A stretch of DNA of 64,000 nucleotides from Rugamonas rivuli. Lineage in GTDB: Bacteria; Pseudomonadota; Gammaproteobacteria; Burkholderiales; Burkholderiaceae_D. The stretch spans positions 56,517 to 120,516 of the forward strand of contig NZ_WHUF01000013.1 of the NCBI RefSeq assembly GCF_009380165.1. The letters run 5' to 3'. This document shows positions 1 to 10,686 of the stretch, in pieces (position 1 is the stretch's first letter; each line of letters opens with the position of its first letter). Position numbers and translations under genes: made by a program. The notes under the pieces were generated by a model. It saw only the letters and a program-made list of their open reading frames with translations, did not search any database and was not told the DNA's origin.

Positions 1-176
1 CATCGGCGCAACTCGCATGGATAGACCTGCAAGTGCTGTCCGTGAACACGCCCGCAATCCGCCTCTACCAAAGCAAAGGCTTCGTTCAAACCGGCGAAAT
101 CCCCGACCTGTTCCGCATCGACGGCCACAGCTTCGCCTACACGGGCATGAGCAAACGCCTTGACACACAGACATGA
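1..176 (+). CDS. GNAT family N-acetyltransferase, C-terminal fragment
   Basis: Only the last 57 codons lie in the window (frame begins at base 3, stop TGA at 174-176). The visible residues run through a V-N-x-x-A-x-x-L-Y-x-x-x-G-F segment. In GNAT acetyltransferases this is the end of the acetyl-CoA binding fold (helix alpha4 and strand beta6). A strand-rich tail follows and ends in M-S-K-R-L. The acceptor substrate cannot be told from this part. The stop codon overlaps the Fur box of the next gene, so the two transcription units abut. The family call is fairly secure; anything more specific would be a guess. Confidence 0.7.
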   Translation, partial: SAQLAWIDLQVLSVNTPAIRLYQSKGFVQTGEIPDLFRIDGHSFAYTGMSKRLDTQT

Positions 177-193
177 GAATGATTATCATTCGC
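175..193. promoter_or_regulatory. Fur box upstream of the TonB receptor
   Basis: The 19-mer GAGAATGATTATCATTCGC is a near-palindrome centred at 184. It closely matches the Fur consensus GATAATGATAATCATTATC. It ends 59 bases before the start codon of the siderophore receptor and overlaps the stop codon of the upstream acetyltransferase. Iron-bound Fur would repress the receptor when iron is plentiful. The site is seen in the sequence; its use is inferred from the family of the downstream gene. Confidence 0.85.
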
Positions 194-252
194 ATATTTA
201 ACTGAGAAGCCCGCCGCCGCCAGCCCCACTCTCGTCTTTTTACGGGATACGG

Positions 253-2442
253 ATGGACAAGCACAAGTTGGAACGGTGGGCGGTATTGATGGGGTTGGCC
301 GCGCCCCTGGCGGCGCAGGCGCAGGTGGCGACGGAGCTGGCCACGGCGGTCCTGCCGCAGATTGAAATCCGCGGCCAGGGCCTGGGCAGCACCACCGAGG
401 GCACCGGCTCCTACACCACCGGCAAGGCCAGGACCGCCCTGCCCCTGAACATGGCGCTGCGCGACACGCCGCAATCGATCTCGGTCGTCACCCAGCAGCG
501 CATCGAAGACCAGAACCTCGTCACCGTCACCGACGTCGTCAACAACGTCACCGGCGTCTCCGTCAACCAATACGAAACCAACCGCGCCGGCTTCACCGCG
601 CGCGGCTTCGACATCGACAACCTGCAGATCGACGGCGTGCCGACCACCTGGGACCAGCCGTGGAGCTCGGGCGAAGTGCTGGGCAGCCTGGCCACCTACG
701 ACCGCGTCGAGGTGGTGCGCGGCGCCACCGGCCTGATGACCGGCGCCGGCAACCCGTCCGCCGCCATCAACCTGGTGCGCAAGCGCGCCAGCAGCAAGGA
801 ACTGACCGGCTCGGCCGAAGTGGGCGTCGGCAGCTGGAGCGAACGCCGCGCCATGGCCGACGTTTCCACGCCGCTGAACCAGGCCGGCAGCGTGCGCGCG
901 CGCGTGGTCGGCGAATACCAGGCCGGCGACAACTGGGCCAGGCTGATGTCCAAGAAAAGCCATACGCTGTATGGCACGGTTGAGGCGGACCTGGGCGCGA
1001 AGACGCTGCTGTCGGCCGGCTACAGCCGCCAGAAGAACGATCCCAAGGGACCGATGTGGGGCGGCCTGCCCTACTGGTACACCGACGGCAGCAAGACCAA
1101 CTGGGATGTCTCGAAAACCTCGGCCGCGAGCTGGACCCGCTGGGGCTCGGAGTACGACAATTTCTTCGCCAACCTCGATCATGAATTCGACAACGGCTGG
1201 AAGCTGCGCGCCACCTACAGCCACGGCGACCGCAAGGCCGATTCCGCGCTGCTGTATTTGTCCGGCATCCCCGACCGCATCACCGGCCTCGGCATGGGTG
1301 CGTTTGCCGGCGCCTACCACACGCACACCAAGCAGGACGACTTCGGCCTGCACGCCAACGGCCCGTTCACGCTGGGCGGCCGCAAGCATGAGGCGGCGTT
1401 CGGCTACATCCATTCGAAACAGCAATTCAACACCGACAGCTACGACGCCGATTTCGGCCCCGGCGGCACACCGGCCGTGGGCAACTTCAACACCTGGGAC
1501 GGCAGTTATCCGGAGCCGAAATGGAGCGCCGCCCAGTTCTACGAAAGCAGCGTCACCAGGCAGCAAGCCTTGTACGGCGTGGCGCGCTTCTCGCTGGCCG
1601 ATCCGCTCAAGCTGATCGTCGGCGCCCGCCTGACCAACTACGACAAGACCGGCTACGGCCGCTACACTCCCGCCTACGAGCTCAAGCACGATCGCGAAGT
1701 CACGCCATATGCCGGCCTGGTCTACGACATCGGCGACAACTACTCGGCCTACGCCAGCTACACCAGCATTTTCCAGCCGCAGAACCTGAAGGACTACGGC
1801 GGCAAGATGCTGGACCCGGTCGAGGGCAAGAGCGCCGAGGCCGGCGTCAAGGGCGAGTTCTTCGACGGCCGCCTGAACGCCTCGCTGGCGGTGTTCCAGA
1901 TCAGGCAGAACAAGCTGGGCCAGGAAGGCGGCATGGTCGACCGCGACAGCGACGGGCCGCTGGCGCCGGAAGCCTGGTACCGCGCGAGCACCGGCGCCAC
2001 CAGCCGCGGCATCGAGTTCGACCTGGCCGGCCAGCTGGCCAAGGGTTGGAACGCCAACATCGGCTACACCCGCTTCCATGCCGAAGACGCGGCCGGTGTC
2101 GACGTCAACAGCGTCTATCCGCGCCAGCTGCTGCGCCTGTTCACCACCTGGCAGTTGCCGGGCGACTGGAAGGCGCTGACCGTCGGCGGCGGCGTCAACT
2201 GGGAAGGCCGCAGCTACACGGCCGATCCCAAGGCGCCGGCCAACACCAATGGCCGCATCGAACAGCCGTCCTACAGCCTGGTCAACCTGATGGCGCGCTA
2301 CGACATCGACAAGCAATGGTCGGCGCAGTTCAACCTCAACAACGCGTTCGACAAGCGCCACTTCGGCATGTTCGCCGCCTACGGCGCCATCACCTACGCC
2401 GCACCGCGCAGCGCGGCGCTGTCGCTGAAGTACCGCTTCTAG
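253..2442 (+). CDS. TonB-dependent siderophore receptor
   Basis: An outer-membrane gated barrel that imports ferric siderophores using TonB-ExbBD energy. The 729-residue protein has a Sec signal peptide ending near residue 23 (AQA-Q). A TonB-box-like stretch lies near 35-40. The plug domain spans about 60-180, with the family hallmarks L-R-D-T-P-Q-S-I-S-V-V, a T-A-R-G-F-D-I-D segment and V-E-V-V-R-G-A-T-G-L. The 22-strand barrel follows and ends in the usual terminal aromatic residue (Y-R-F). There is no N-terminal secretin/STN signalling domain, so it should transport without driving its own FecI/FecR-type sigma cascade; no such genes are adjacent. The Fur box upstream supports an iron role. 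It resembles the FhuE/FpvA/coprogen group, but the actual siderophore cannot be read from sequence. Confidence 0.9.
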   Translation: MDKHKLERWAVLMGLAAPLAAQAQVATELATAVLPQIEIRGQGLGSTTEGTGSYTTGKARTALPLNMALRDTPQSISVVTQQRIEDQNLVTVTDVVNNVTGVSVNQYETNRAGFTARGFDIDNLQIDGVPTTWDQPWSSGEVLGSLATYDRVEVVRGATGLMTGAGNPSAAINLVRKRASSKELTGSAEVGVGSWSERRAMADVSTPLNQAGSVRARVVGEYQAGDNWARLMSKKSHTLYGTVEADLGAKTLLSAGYSRQKNDPKGPMWGGLPYWYTDGSKTNWDVSKTSAASWTRWGSEYDNFFANLDHEFDNGWKLRATYSHGDRKADSALLYLSGIPDRITGLGMGAFAGAYHTHTKQDDFGLHANGPFTLGGRKHEAAFGYIHSKQQFNTDSYDADFGPGGTPAVGNFNTWDGSYPEPKWSAAQFYESSVTRQQALYGVARFSLADPLKLIVGARLTNYDKTGYGRYTPAYELKHDREVTPYAGLVYDIGDNYSAYASYTSIFQPQNLKDYGGKMLDPVEGKSAEAGVKGEFFDGRLNASLAVFQIRQNKLGQEGGMVDRDSDGPLAPEAWYRASTGATSRGIEFDLAGQLAKGWNANIGYTRFHAEDAAGVDVNSVYPRQLLRLFTTWQLPGDWKALTVGGGVNWEGRSYTADPKAPANTNGRIEQPSYSLVNLMARYDIDKQWSAQFNLNNAFDKRHFGMFAAYGAITYAAPRSAALSLKYRF

Positions 2443-2463
2443 GCAGACGGGCAAGCCGCCATC

Positions 2464-2506
2464 CAGGCGTCGACAGGAATTCATGCAATGTATGGATTCC
2501 CGCCTG
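2464..2506. repeat. bulged hairpin resembling a REP-type element
   Basis: Outer arms CAGGCG (2464-2469) and CGCCTG (2501-2506) pair perfectly. Inner arms GGAATTCAT (2476-2484) and ATGGATTCC (2492-2500) pair with one mismatch. A six-base bulge lies on the left side and a seven-base loop at the top. The right arm, TGGATTCCCGCCTG, has the wording of the dispersed intergenic hairpins common in Beta- and Gammaproteobacteria. It lies just after the receptor stop codon and has no T-tract, so it is not a classical terminator, but it could protect the mRNA end. Confidence 0.45.
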
Positions 2507-2662
2507 CCCTTGAGAGTATGTGTATGGGGTCCCCCATCCCGCCCCTTGTGGAAAAAGCTCGATTTTCACCCCTGCTTTCTCCTATTTTTCCATCGATTGA
2601 ACTATCTCCGCGACTACCGGTCTAACTTGGGGAAAGCAGAAGAAAATAGGGGAGAAAATCGG

Positions 2663-3289
2663 ATGAATACCACAATGACCGTACAGCTGCCTACCGACAC
2701 CCTGCTCAAGCTGATCGAAAAGCTGCGCCGCCGTGGCGGCTCGCAAGATATTTCGGAAGCAATGACCAAGGCCATCGAATGCTGGCTGGAGGCCCCGGCC
2801 AGATGTGCCCCCGGCGCAGACCCCGAGGGCCTGCATGGCTACCAATGGAAAACACTGTTCCTGCCCGAAGGCACGATCTTGAAATCGTGGAGCTACGGCG
2901 AAAACAACTACGCACGCGTTGAAGGCGACAAGATCATCCACAACGGCCATGCCGTCTCGCCGAACCAATTTGCGCAATCGTTCGCACGCTCGACGCGCAA
3001 TGCCTGGCAGGATTTATTCATCCGCCGCCCGGGCGACAAGAACTTCAAAATAGCATGCCGACTGCGGGACGAACTGGCCGCGGCAGCCAAAGCGGCAGCG
3101 CCGGCGCTTGCGGCCAGGCCAGCCACTGAAGCGATGCCCATCCCTGCCGCCGCATCAACGGCAACCTTGCCAGCTCCACCGCCCTCGCCGCCCACCGCTG
3201 CGCTACCGCGCAACACCGACCCCGCGCCCGGTTGGGATCTACCGGAGCGCAGAAAATTCCGCTACCGACTGGAAGACGTCGCCTACTAG
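2663..3289 (+). CDS. hypothetical protein, possible RHH-like N-terminus and RAMA-like domain
   Basis: A 208-residue protein of unknown function. The start at 2663 is chosen because GGGGAG lies at 2649-2654, a good distance upstream; longer in-frame starts have no such site. Residues 1-45 (T-V-Q-L-P-T-D-T-L-L-K-L-I-E-K-L) look like a ribbon-helix-helix or short helical segment. Residues about 55-135 form a compact domain with G-Y-Q-W-K-x-L-F-L-P-E-G-T, Y-A-R-V-E-G-D, S-P-N-Q-F-A and R-N-A-W. This order recalls the RAMA/SAND-like modules attached to some restriction and modification proteins, but I cannot confirm it. The tail is Ala/Pro-rich and probably disordered. It stands alone between the receptor and the exporter operon. 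Confidence 0.6.
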   Translation: MNTTMTVQLPTDTLLKLIEKLRRRGGSQDISEAMTKAIECWLEAPARCAPGADPEGLHGYQWKTLFLPEGTILKSWSYGENNYARVEGDKIIHNGHAVSPNQFAQSFARSTRNAWQDLFIRRPGDKNFKIACRLRDELAAAAKAAAPALAARPATEAMPIPAAASTATLPAPPPSPPTAALPRNTDPAPGWDLPERRKFRYRLEDVAY

Positions 3290-3330
3290 TTCGGCAATAG
3301 CTTCGGCCGCGGCTGTACGACGACACTCTT

Positions 3331-3373
3331 CAGGCACGGGCAATGTGCCTGGCCGGGGTGTCCGTTTCCGGAC
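3331..3373. promoter_or_regulatory. two dyads, candidate upstream activator sites
   Basis: CAGGCAC (3331-3337) and GTGCCTG (3345-3351) form a perfect 7-bp inverted repeat. GTCCG (3360-3364) and CGGAC (3369-3373) form a second one. They lie about 100-140 bases upstream of the sigma-54 promoter at 3472-3487, the normal place for NtrC-type enhancer sites. No T-tract follows either, so a terminator for the upstream gene is less likely. Binding by the activator encoded at 7922-9331 is inference. Confidence 0.4.
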
Positions 3374-3471
3374 GGTGTTGAACGGAGACGGGCAGGCGCG
3401 CGCCACCGGCCCCACCGGCGGCCGCGCGCCAGAGCCTTGATTTGACTGGCTTTGCCTCCCGCCACGGCATG

Positions 3472-3487
3472 TGGCACGGCAATTGCA
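3472..3487 (+). promoter_or_regulatory. sigma-54 (-24/-12) promoter of the exporter operon
   Basis: TGGCACGGCAATTGCA matches the RpoN consensus TGGCACG-N4-TTGCA at every conserved position. The GG of the -24 element is at 3473-3474 and the GC of the -12 element at 3485-3486, with the required 10-base separation. Transcription should start near 3497-3499. That rules out the ATG at 3488 and supports 3524 as the start of the adaptor gene. The operon ends with an NtrC-type sigma-54 activator and its kinase, which makes the promoter assignment coherent. Confidence 0.88.
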
Positions 3488-3523
3488 ATGGAGAGCACAA
3501 CTTCAGCTTTCTATTGCATCTCC

Positions 3524-4771
3524 ATGGACCAGGCACTCAACCCTTCGATCATCTCCGGCCGCCGGCGCAAGACCGTCATGGTGCTGGCCGCAGCGCTGGC
3601 CACGCTGTGCGCCGCCGCCTGGGGCATCAACCGCGTGGTCAGCCCCAGCGTCGATGCCGACAGCCTGCTGATCGCGCAAGTCCGCACCGGCAACATCGCC
3701 AACACCATCAACGCTTCCGGCATCGTCATCCCGGTGCACGAGGAACTGGTGTCCAGCCCGATCCAGACCCACGTCGCCAAGGTCCACGCCAAGCTCGGCC
3801 AGCAGGTCAAGGCCGGCGAGCTGCTGCTGGAGCTGGACAACCGCACCATCGTGCTGGCCATCGACGGCCTGCGCGAGCAAGTGGCGCAACAGGAAAACCG
3901 CATCCTGGCGCTGACGCTGGAGATGGACCAGAAACGCAAGCAGCTGCTCAGCTCCATCGAATTGCTGGAGCTGGACCTGCAAGCCACCCGCGTCAAGCTG
4001 GGCCGCTACCAGACGCTGCGCAAGGCCGGCGGCGTCTCGGCCGAGGACTTGCTGACGGCGGAACTGAACGTCCAGCGCAACGAGATCCAGCTGCGCCAGC
4101 AACACGAACAGATCGAGGACAGCAAGCGCGTCACTTCCTCCGGCATCGAAGGCGCGCGGCTGCAAAAGAACATCCTGCAAAAACAACTGCAACAGCAGCA
4201 GGAGCTGCTGGCCCAGACCCAGGTGCGCGCACCGTTCGCCGGCATGCTGACCTGGCTGCTGGCCGACGAAGGCGCCAGCCTGGCCACCGGCCAGCTGGTG
4301 GCCAAGGTCTCCGAGCTGAGCAACTACAAGGTCGAAGCCTCGCTGTCCGACTTCCACGCCCGCTCGCTCAACGCCGGCCAGCCGGTGCGCGTAGAACAGG
4401 GCAATGTGCGGCTGGACGGCGTGGTGCAGACCATCCTGCCGGAAATCCAGAACGGCAGCGTCAAGCTGCTGGTCACGCTGGACCAGCCCAACCACGCCAT
4501 GCTGCGCAACAAGCTGCGGGTCGAGGTCAACATCGTCACCGAGCAAAAGAAAAACACCCTGCTGGCCGACTACGGCCCCGCCTTCAACGGCCGCGGCCCG
4601 CAGGACATCTTCGTGGTGCGCGACGGCGTCGCCCGCAAGACCACACTCAACATCGGCGCCAGCGACGGCAAGGCCGTGGAGATTTTGTCCGGCGTGCGCG
4701 CCGGCGACCGCCTCATCATTTCAGACACCAGCCGCTACAAGGATCGCGACAGCATCCGCGTGGCGCAATAA
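3524..4771 (+). CDS. HlyD/MacA-type periplasmic adaptor protein
   Basis: The membrane-fusion subunit that bridges an inner-membrane ABC exporter to an outer-membrane channel. The 415-residue protein has one N-terminal membrane segment (about residues 18-38). A split lipoyl/barrel-sandwich domain follows, with a long alpha-helical hairpin rich in Gln, Glu and Leu at about 105-225. The second lipoyl half (V-R-A-P-F-A-G-M-L) and beta-barrel domains come next. The start at 3524 is preferred because the sigma-54 promoter places the transcript start near 3498, beyond the alternative ATG at 3488; its ribosome site is weak. It is the first gene of an operon with the ATPase 20 bases downstream. No TolC-like gene is nearby, so a channel encoded elsewhere must be used. 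Confidence 0.85.
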   Translation: MDQALNPSIISGRRRKTVMVLAAALATLCAAAWGINRVVSPSVDADSLLIAQVRTGNIANTINASGIVIPVHEELVSSPIQTHVAKVHAKLGQQVKAGELLLELDNRTIVLAIDGLREQVAQQENRILALTLEMDQKRKQLLSSIELLELDLQATRVKLGRYQTLRKAGGVSAEDLLTAELNVQRNEIQLRQQHEQIEDSKRVTSSGIEGARLQKNILQKQLQQQQELLAQTQVRAPFAGMLTWLLADEGASLATGQLVAKVSELSNYKVEASLSDFHARSLNAGQPVRVEQGNVRLDGVVQTILPEIQNGSVKLLVTLDQPNHAMLRNKLRVEVNIVTEQKKNTLLADYGPAFNGRGPQDIFVVRDGVARKTTLNIGASDGKAVEILSGVRAGDRLIISDTSRYKDRDSIRVAQ

Positions 4772-4791
4772 ACCGCATCGAAAGGACCATC

Positions 4792-5454
<663 letters not shown>

Positions 5455-5463
5455 GGAGACGCC

Positions 5464-6702
5464 ATGTTCAGGAATTATCTGCTGACCGCATGGAAGGTCT
5501 TCATGCGCCGCAAGCTGTTCACCGCCATCAACCTGCTGTGCATCGTGCTGACGCTGGTGGTGCTGCTGGTGGTGACGGCGCTGCTGCAAAATGCCTTCTA
5601 TCCGACCGGCGTCGAAGGCAAGAGCGAGCGCTTCGTGCAAGCCGTGATGATCGAGGCGCGTCACAGCGAGAACAAGAGCATCCGCCGCAGCCCGCTCGGC
5701 TTCAAGCTGATCGACAAGTACATCAAGCCGCTGAAGGGCGTGGAGGCGGTATCGGCCGCCACCATGCCGGAGACCGTGTCGGTCTACCAGGAAGGCCGCG
5801 TCAGCGAACTGCTGATGCGCCGCACCGATGCCGAGTACTGGAAAATCCTCGACTTCAAGGTGCTGCAGGGCCGCGTGCCGGACCAGGCCGACGTCGACCA
5901 GGGCCGCTTCGTGGCCGTGGTCAACGCCAGCACCGCGCGCAAGCTGTTCCCGGGCCAGCAGGCGCTGGGCCAGAAGATCAGCATCGGCGGCCAGTACTTC
6001 AGCGTCATCGGCGTGGTCGAGGATGCGATGCACCTCAACGCCTTCTCCGACATCTGGGCGCCGATCACCACCTTCCCGTCCACCGACTACCGCAGCCAGA
6101 TGTTCGGCAACTTCTCCTTCATGGTGCTGGCGCGCACGGCCGCCGACCTGCCGCGCATCCAGCGCGATATCGAAGCCGCCTCCAAGACCATGGTGTTCGA
6201 CGATCCCAAGCAGTTCAACGTCGCCCATGTGTGGGGCGACAGCAAGATCGACCTGTTTGCCCGCATGCTGTTGCAGGAAGAAGGCGCCGACTCCGGCGCC
6301 GGCAAGCTGCTGACCGTGATCGGCTTGCTGATGCTGCTGTTCATGATGCTGCCGGCGCTGAACCTGATCAACCTGAACACCGGGCGCATCCTCGAACGCA
6401 GCAGCGAGATCGGCGTGCGCAAGGCCTTCGGCGCCACCAGCGCCCACCTGGTGCGCCAGCTGGTGCTGGAGAATGTGCTGCTGTGCCTGGCCGGAGGCCT
6501 GATCGGCCTGGCCTGCGCCCGCGTGGTGCTGTGGTGGCTGGAAGGCTCGGGCCTGATCCCCTACCTGCACGTGGAACTGAACCTCGCCGTGTTCGGCATG
6601 GGCTTGCTGCTGGCGACCATCTTCGGCCTGCTGTCCGGCGTGCTGCCGGCCTGGAAGATGTCCCGCCTCGATCCCGTCCACGCCCTGAAAGGAGCCGCAT
6701 GA
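5464..6702 (+). CDS. ABC transporter permease, FtsX/MacB family (first)
   Basis: A 412-residue membrane subunit with the MacB layout. One N-terminal membrane helix (about 20-42, after a Lys/Arg-rich start) is followed by a large periplasmic domain (about 45-275) and a C-terminal FtsX block of three helices (about 278-302, 335-355, 368-392). The segment S-S-E-I-G-V-R-K-A-F-G-A at the first cytoplasmic loop is the typical coupling motif of FtsX permeases. It ends in D-P-V-H-A-L-K-G-A-A, the normal family tail. Its stop overlaps the start of the second permease. The pair probably forms a heterodimer. Confidence 0.9.
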   Translation: MFRNYLLTAWKVFMRRKLFTAINLLCIVLTLVVLLVVTALLQNAFYPTGVEGKSERFVQAVMIEARHSENKSIRRSPLGFKLIDKYIKPLKGVEAVSAATMPETVSVYQEGRVSELLMRRTDAEYWKILDFKVLQGRVPDQADVDQGRFVAVVNASTARKLFPGQQALGQKISIGGQYFSVIGVVEDAMHLNAFSDIWAPITTFPSTDYRSQMFGNFSFMVLARTAADLPRIQRDIEAASKTMVFDDPKQFNVAHVWGDSKIDLFARMLLQEEGADSGAGKLLTVIGLLMLLFMMLPALNLINLNTGRILERSSEIGVRKAFGATSAHLVRQLVLENVLLCLAGGLIGLACARVVLWWLEGSGLIPYLHVELNLAVFGMGLLLATIFGLLSGVLPAWKMSRLDPVHALKGAA

Positions 6703-7907
6703 TGCTGCGCCACTTACTGAAATTGATCTGGAAGCGCAAGTCGCGCAATATGATGCTGTCGCTGGAAATCCTGCTGGCCTTCGTGGTGGTGTTCGCCATC
6801 AGCGCGTTCGCGCTGCGCAGCTGGCAGCTGTACCAGATGCCGACCGGCTTCGGCTACCAGGACGTGTGGTCGGTCGGCATCAACGCCCGCACCGAGGGCG
6901 GCATCGAAGCCGATCCGCAAATCTACGACAAGCTGCGCCAGAGCCTGAAGGCCTTGCCGGAAGTGGAGGAAGTCAGCTTCACCAGCTTCCCGGTGTACCA
7001 GATGTCGAACTGGACCAGCGAGTTCACGCTGCGCGAAGGCAAGCGCAAGTTCGTCTCCAACCTGTTCGAAATGAGCGACGAGTTTCCCGCCGTGGCCGGC
7101 ATGACGCTGGCCGAGGGCCGCTGGTTCTCCAGGGCCGACGACGGCGGCGCCGAACATCCGGTCATCATCAACCGCCGCCTGGCGCAGAAGCTGTTTGACG
7201 GCAAGCCGGCGCTCGGCCAGGTGTTCAGCGAGAACGAGGACCATCCCAAGAAGGCGCTCAGGCAATTCAAGGTGGTCGGCATCGTCGAGGAATTCCGCAG
7301 CCAGGGCGAGTTCATGTCGCCGACCGGCTTCATGCTGGTGCGCCATACCAGCGGCGCCGACGAAGGGTCGCTCGAAGCGATCCACCTCAGGGTGCGCCCC
7401 GGCACGCCGCGCACCTTCGAGGCCGCGCTCAACCGCCAGCTCAAGCTGGTGCGCAACGACTGGAGCTACACCATTTCGCCGCTGGCCGACATGCGCACCT
7501 CGATGCTCAAGGCGCAGACGATACCGCTGACGATACTGGCGGTGATCGCCGCCTTCCTGCTGGTGATGGTGGCCTTCGGCCTGTTCGGCGTGCTGTGGCA
7601 AAACACCACCCAGCGCATCCCGGAGATCGGCCTGCGCCGCGCCATCGGCGCCGATTCCGGCCACATCTACAGCCAGATCATCGTCGAGCAGATGCTGCTC
7701 AGTTCGGGCGCCATCGTCATCGCCCTGCTGCTGCTGGTGCAGCTGCCGCTGACCGGCGCGCTGGGCGACAGCCTGAACTGGGCGGTGTTTTTGATGGCGA
7801 CCGCGCTATCGGCCGGCGTGATCTATCTGCTATCCTTGCTCTGTTCGCTCTATCCGGGCTGGCGCGCCGCGCGCCTGAGCCCGACCCAGGCGCTGCACTA
7901 TGAATAA
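6699..7907 (+). CDS. ABC transporter permease, FtsX/MacB family (second)
   Basis: A 402-residue permease homologous in layout to its neighbour, with the same four-helix pattern and large periplasmic domain (about residues 45-270). The coupling segment R-I-P-E-I-G-L-R-R-A-I-G-A is clear and the end S-P-T-Q-A-L-H-Y-E is normal. The start ATG at 6699 overlaps the previous stop (ATGA) and is preceded by GGAG, a translational-coupling arrangement; a second ATG at 6702 is an alternative. Two distinct permeases with one ATPase is a known variant of the MacB/LolCDE group. Substrate is unknown; related systems move peptides, lipopeptides or other toxic amphiphiles. Confidence 0.9.
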   Translation: MMLRHLLKLIWKRKSRNMMLSLEILLAFVVVFAISAFALRSWQLYQMPTGFGYQDVWSVGINARTEGGIEADPQIYDKLRQSLKALPEVEEVSFTSFPVYQMSNWTSEFTLREGKRKFVSNLFEMSDEFPAVAGMTLAEGRWFSRADDGGAEHPVIINRRLAQKLFDGKPALGQVFSENEDHPKKALRQFKVVGIVEEFRSQGEFMSPTGFMLVRHTSGADEGSLEAIHLRVRPGTPRTFEAALNRQLKLVRNDWSYTISPLADMRTSMLKAQTIPLTILAVIAAFLLVMVAFGLFGVLWQNTTQRIPEIGLRRAIGADSGHIYSQIIVEQMLLSSGAIVIALLLLVQLPLTGALGDSLNWAVFLMATALSAGVIYLLSLLCSLYPGWRAARLSPTQALHYE

Positions 7908-7921
7908 GGCTGTTTGAATCG

Positions 7922-9327
<1,406 letters not shown>

Positions 9328-9331
<4 letters not shown>

Positions 9332-10686
9332 AGCTGCGTCCCAGCCTGTACGCCTACCTCGGCTGCGCCCACCTGCTGTTCCTCGGCCTGACCATCACCT
9401 TGTTCCGCCAGGCGCCGCTGCTGATGCTGGGCCTGGAGCTGGCGGTGCTGCTGAGCTTTGTGCTGGGCGTGCGCCTGGTGCGGCGCGCGCTGGAGCCGCT
9501 GAGCTACACCCGCCACTTCCACGACCTGCTGCAAGACCAGCATTACGCGGCGCGGCTGCAGCACAGCGGCGATCCGCAGTTGAACGAGCTGGTCCAGCTG
9601 TTCAACACCATGCTGGGCGCGCTGTACCAGGAGCGTCTGCAACTGGGCGAACAGCAGGGCTTCCTCGACCGCCTGCTGGAGGCCACGCCCAGCGCGGTGA
9701 TCGTGTTCGACTTCGATGGACGCATCAGCCTGCTCAACGCCAGCGCGCAGGCGCTGCTCAAACAGGACGACGCCCGGGGCAAGCCGCTGTCCGCCTGCCT
9801 GCCGGCCGACGCCGACCATGACTATCCCGGCCTGCTGGCCCAGCTCGACGCGCTGCCGCTGGGCGACAGCCAGCTGCTGACCGACACCGACGGCCGCCGC
9901 TACCGTGGCCAGCGCGGCCACTTCCACGACCGCGGCTTCGCCCGCCACTTCCTGCTGGTGGAAGAGTTGACGCAGGAATTGGAAAGTTCGGAGAAAGCCA
10001 CGTACGACAAGCTGATCCGGGTGCTGGCGCACGAGGTCAACAACACCGTGGCGGCCACCGGCTCGGTGCTCGATTCGCTGCTGTACTACCGCAGCCAGCT
10101 GGCCGAGCGCGACGGCGAGGATTTCAGCACCGCCATCGTCGCCGTCAAGCGCCGCAACGTCAGCCTGGGCGAGTTCATCGAGCGCTTCACGCGGGTGGTC
10201 AAGATGCCGGCGCCGGAGCTGCGGCCCAACGCCGTGCGCGACATCATGGACGACATCCTCTACCTGTACCGCGAGCCCTGCCGCAGCCGCGGCATCCGCC
10301 TGGCCTGGCAGCGCTGCGACGACGTGCCGGCCATCGCCATGGACCGCCACCTGATGGAGCAGGCGCTGCTCAACGTGGTCAAGAATGCGATGGAAGCGGT
10401 GGAAGCCGGCCATGCCGACGGCGCCGGCGAGAAGGCGATCGAGTTCGTACTGGAGGCCGGGGCCGATGGCGTGCGGCTATCGGTGATCGACAGCGGCAAC
10501 CTGCTGGGCGACGTGCCGGCGCGGCAATTGTTCACGCCCTTCTTCACCACCAAGAAAGGCGGCCAGGGCATAGGCTTGCTGTTCGTGCGCGAAGTGCTGA
10601 ACCGGCACGGCTACACCTACCGCCTGGCCGCCACCGGCCAGGGCACTACCCGCTTCGATATCTGGCTGCCCGCAAATCCTACTTGA
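9328..10686 (+). CDS. sensor histidine kinase partner of the NtrC-type regulator
   Basis: A 452-residue membrane kinase. Two N-terminal hydrophobic helices (about 8-25 and 30-50) have almost no periplasmic loop between them. A HAMP/PAS-like region follows (about 100-215, including A-V-I-V-F-D-F-D-G-R-I-S-L-L-N-A). The H-box L-A-H-E-V-N-N-T carries the phospho-acceptor His235. The ATPase domain has N-V-V-K-N-A-M-E-A and a G-G-Q-G-I-G-L lid. With so small an external part it probably senses a membrane or cytoplasmic signal, perhaps transporter state or membrane stress. The start overlaps the regulator stop. Its 3' end overlaps by eight bases the convergent gene at 10679. Confidence 0.9.

Noticed and set aside
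3488..3523. ATG at 3488 as start of the adaptor gene
   Set aside because: It overlaps the -12 element of the sigma-54 promoter and lies before the expected transcript start, so it cannot be translated from that promoter.
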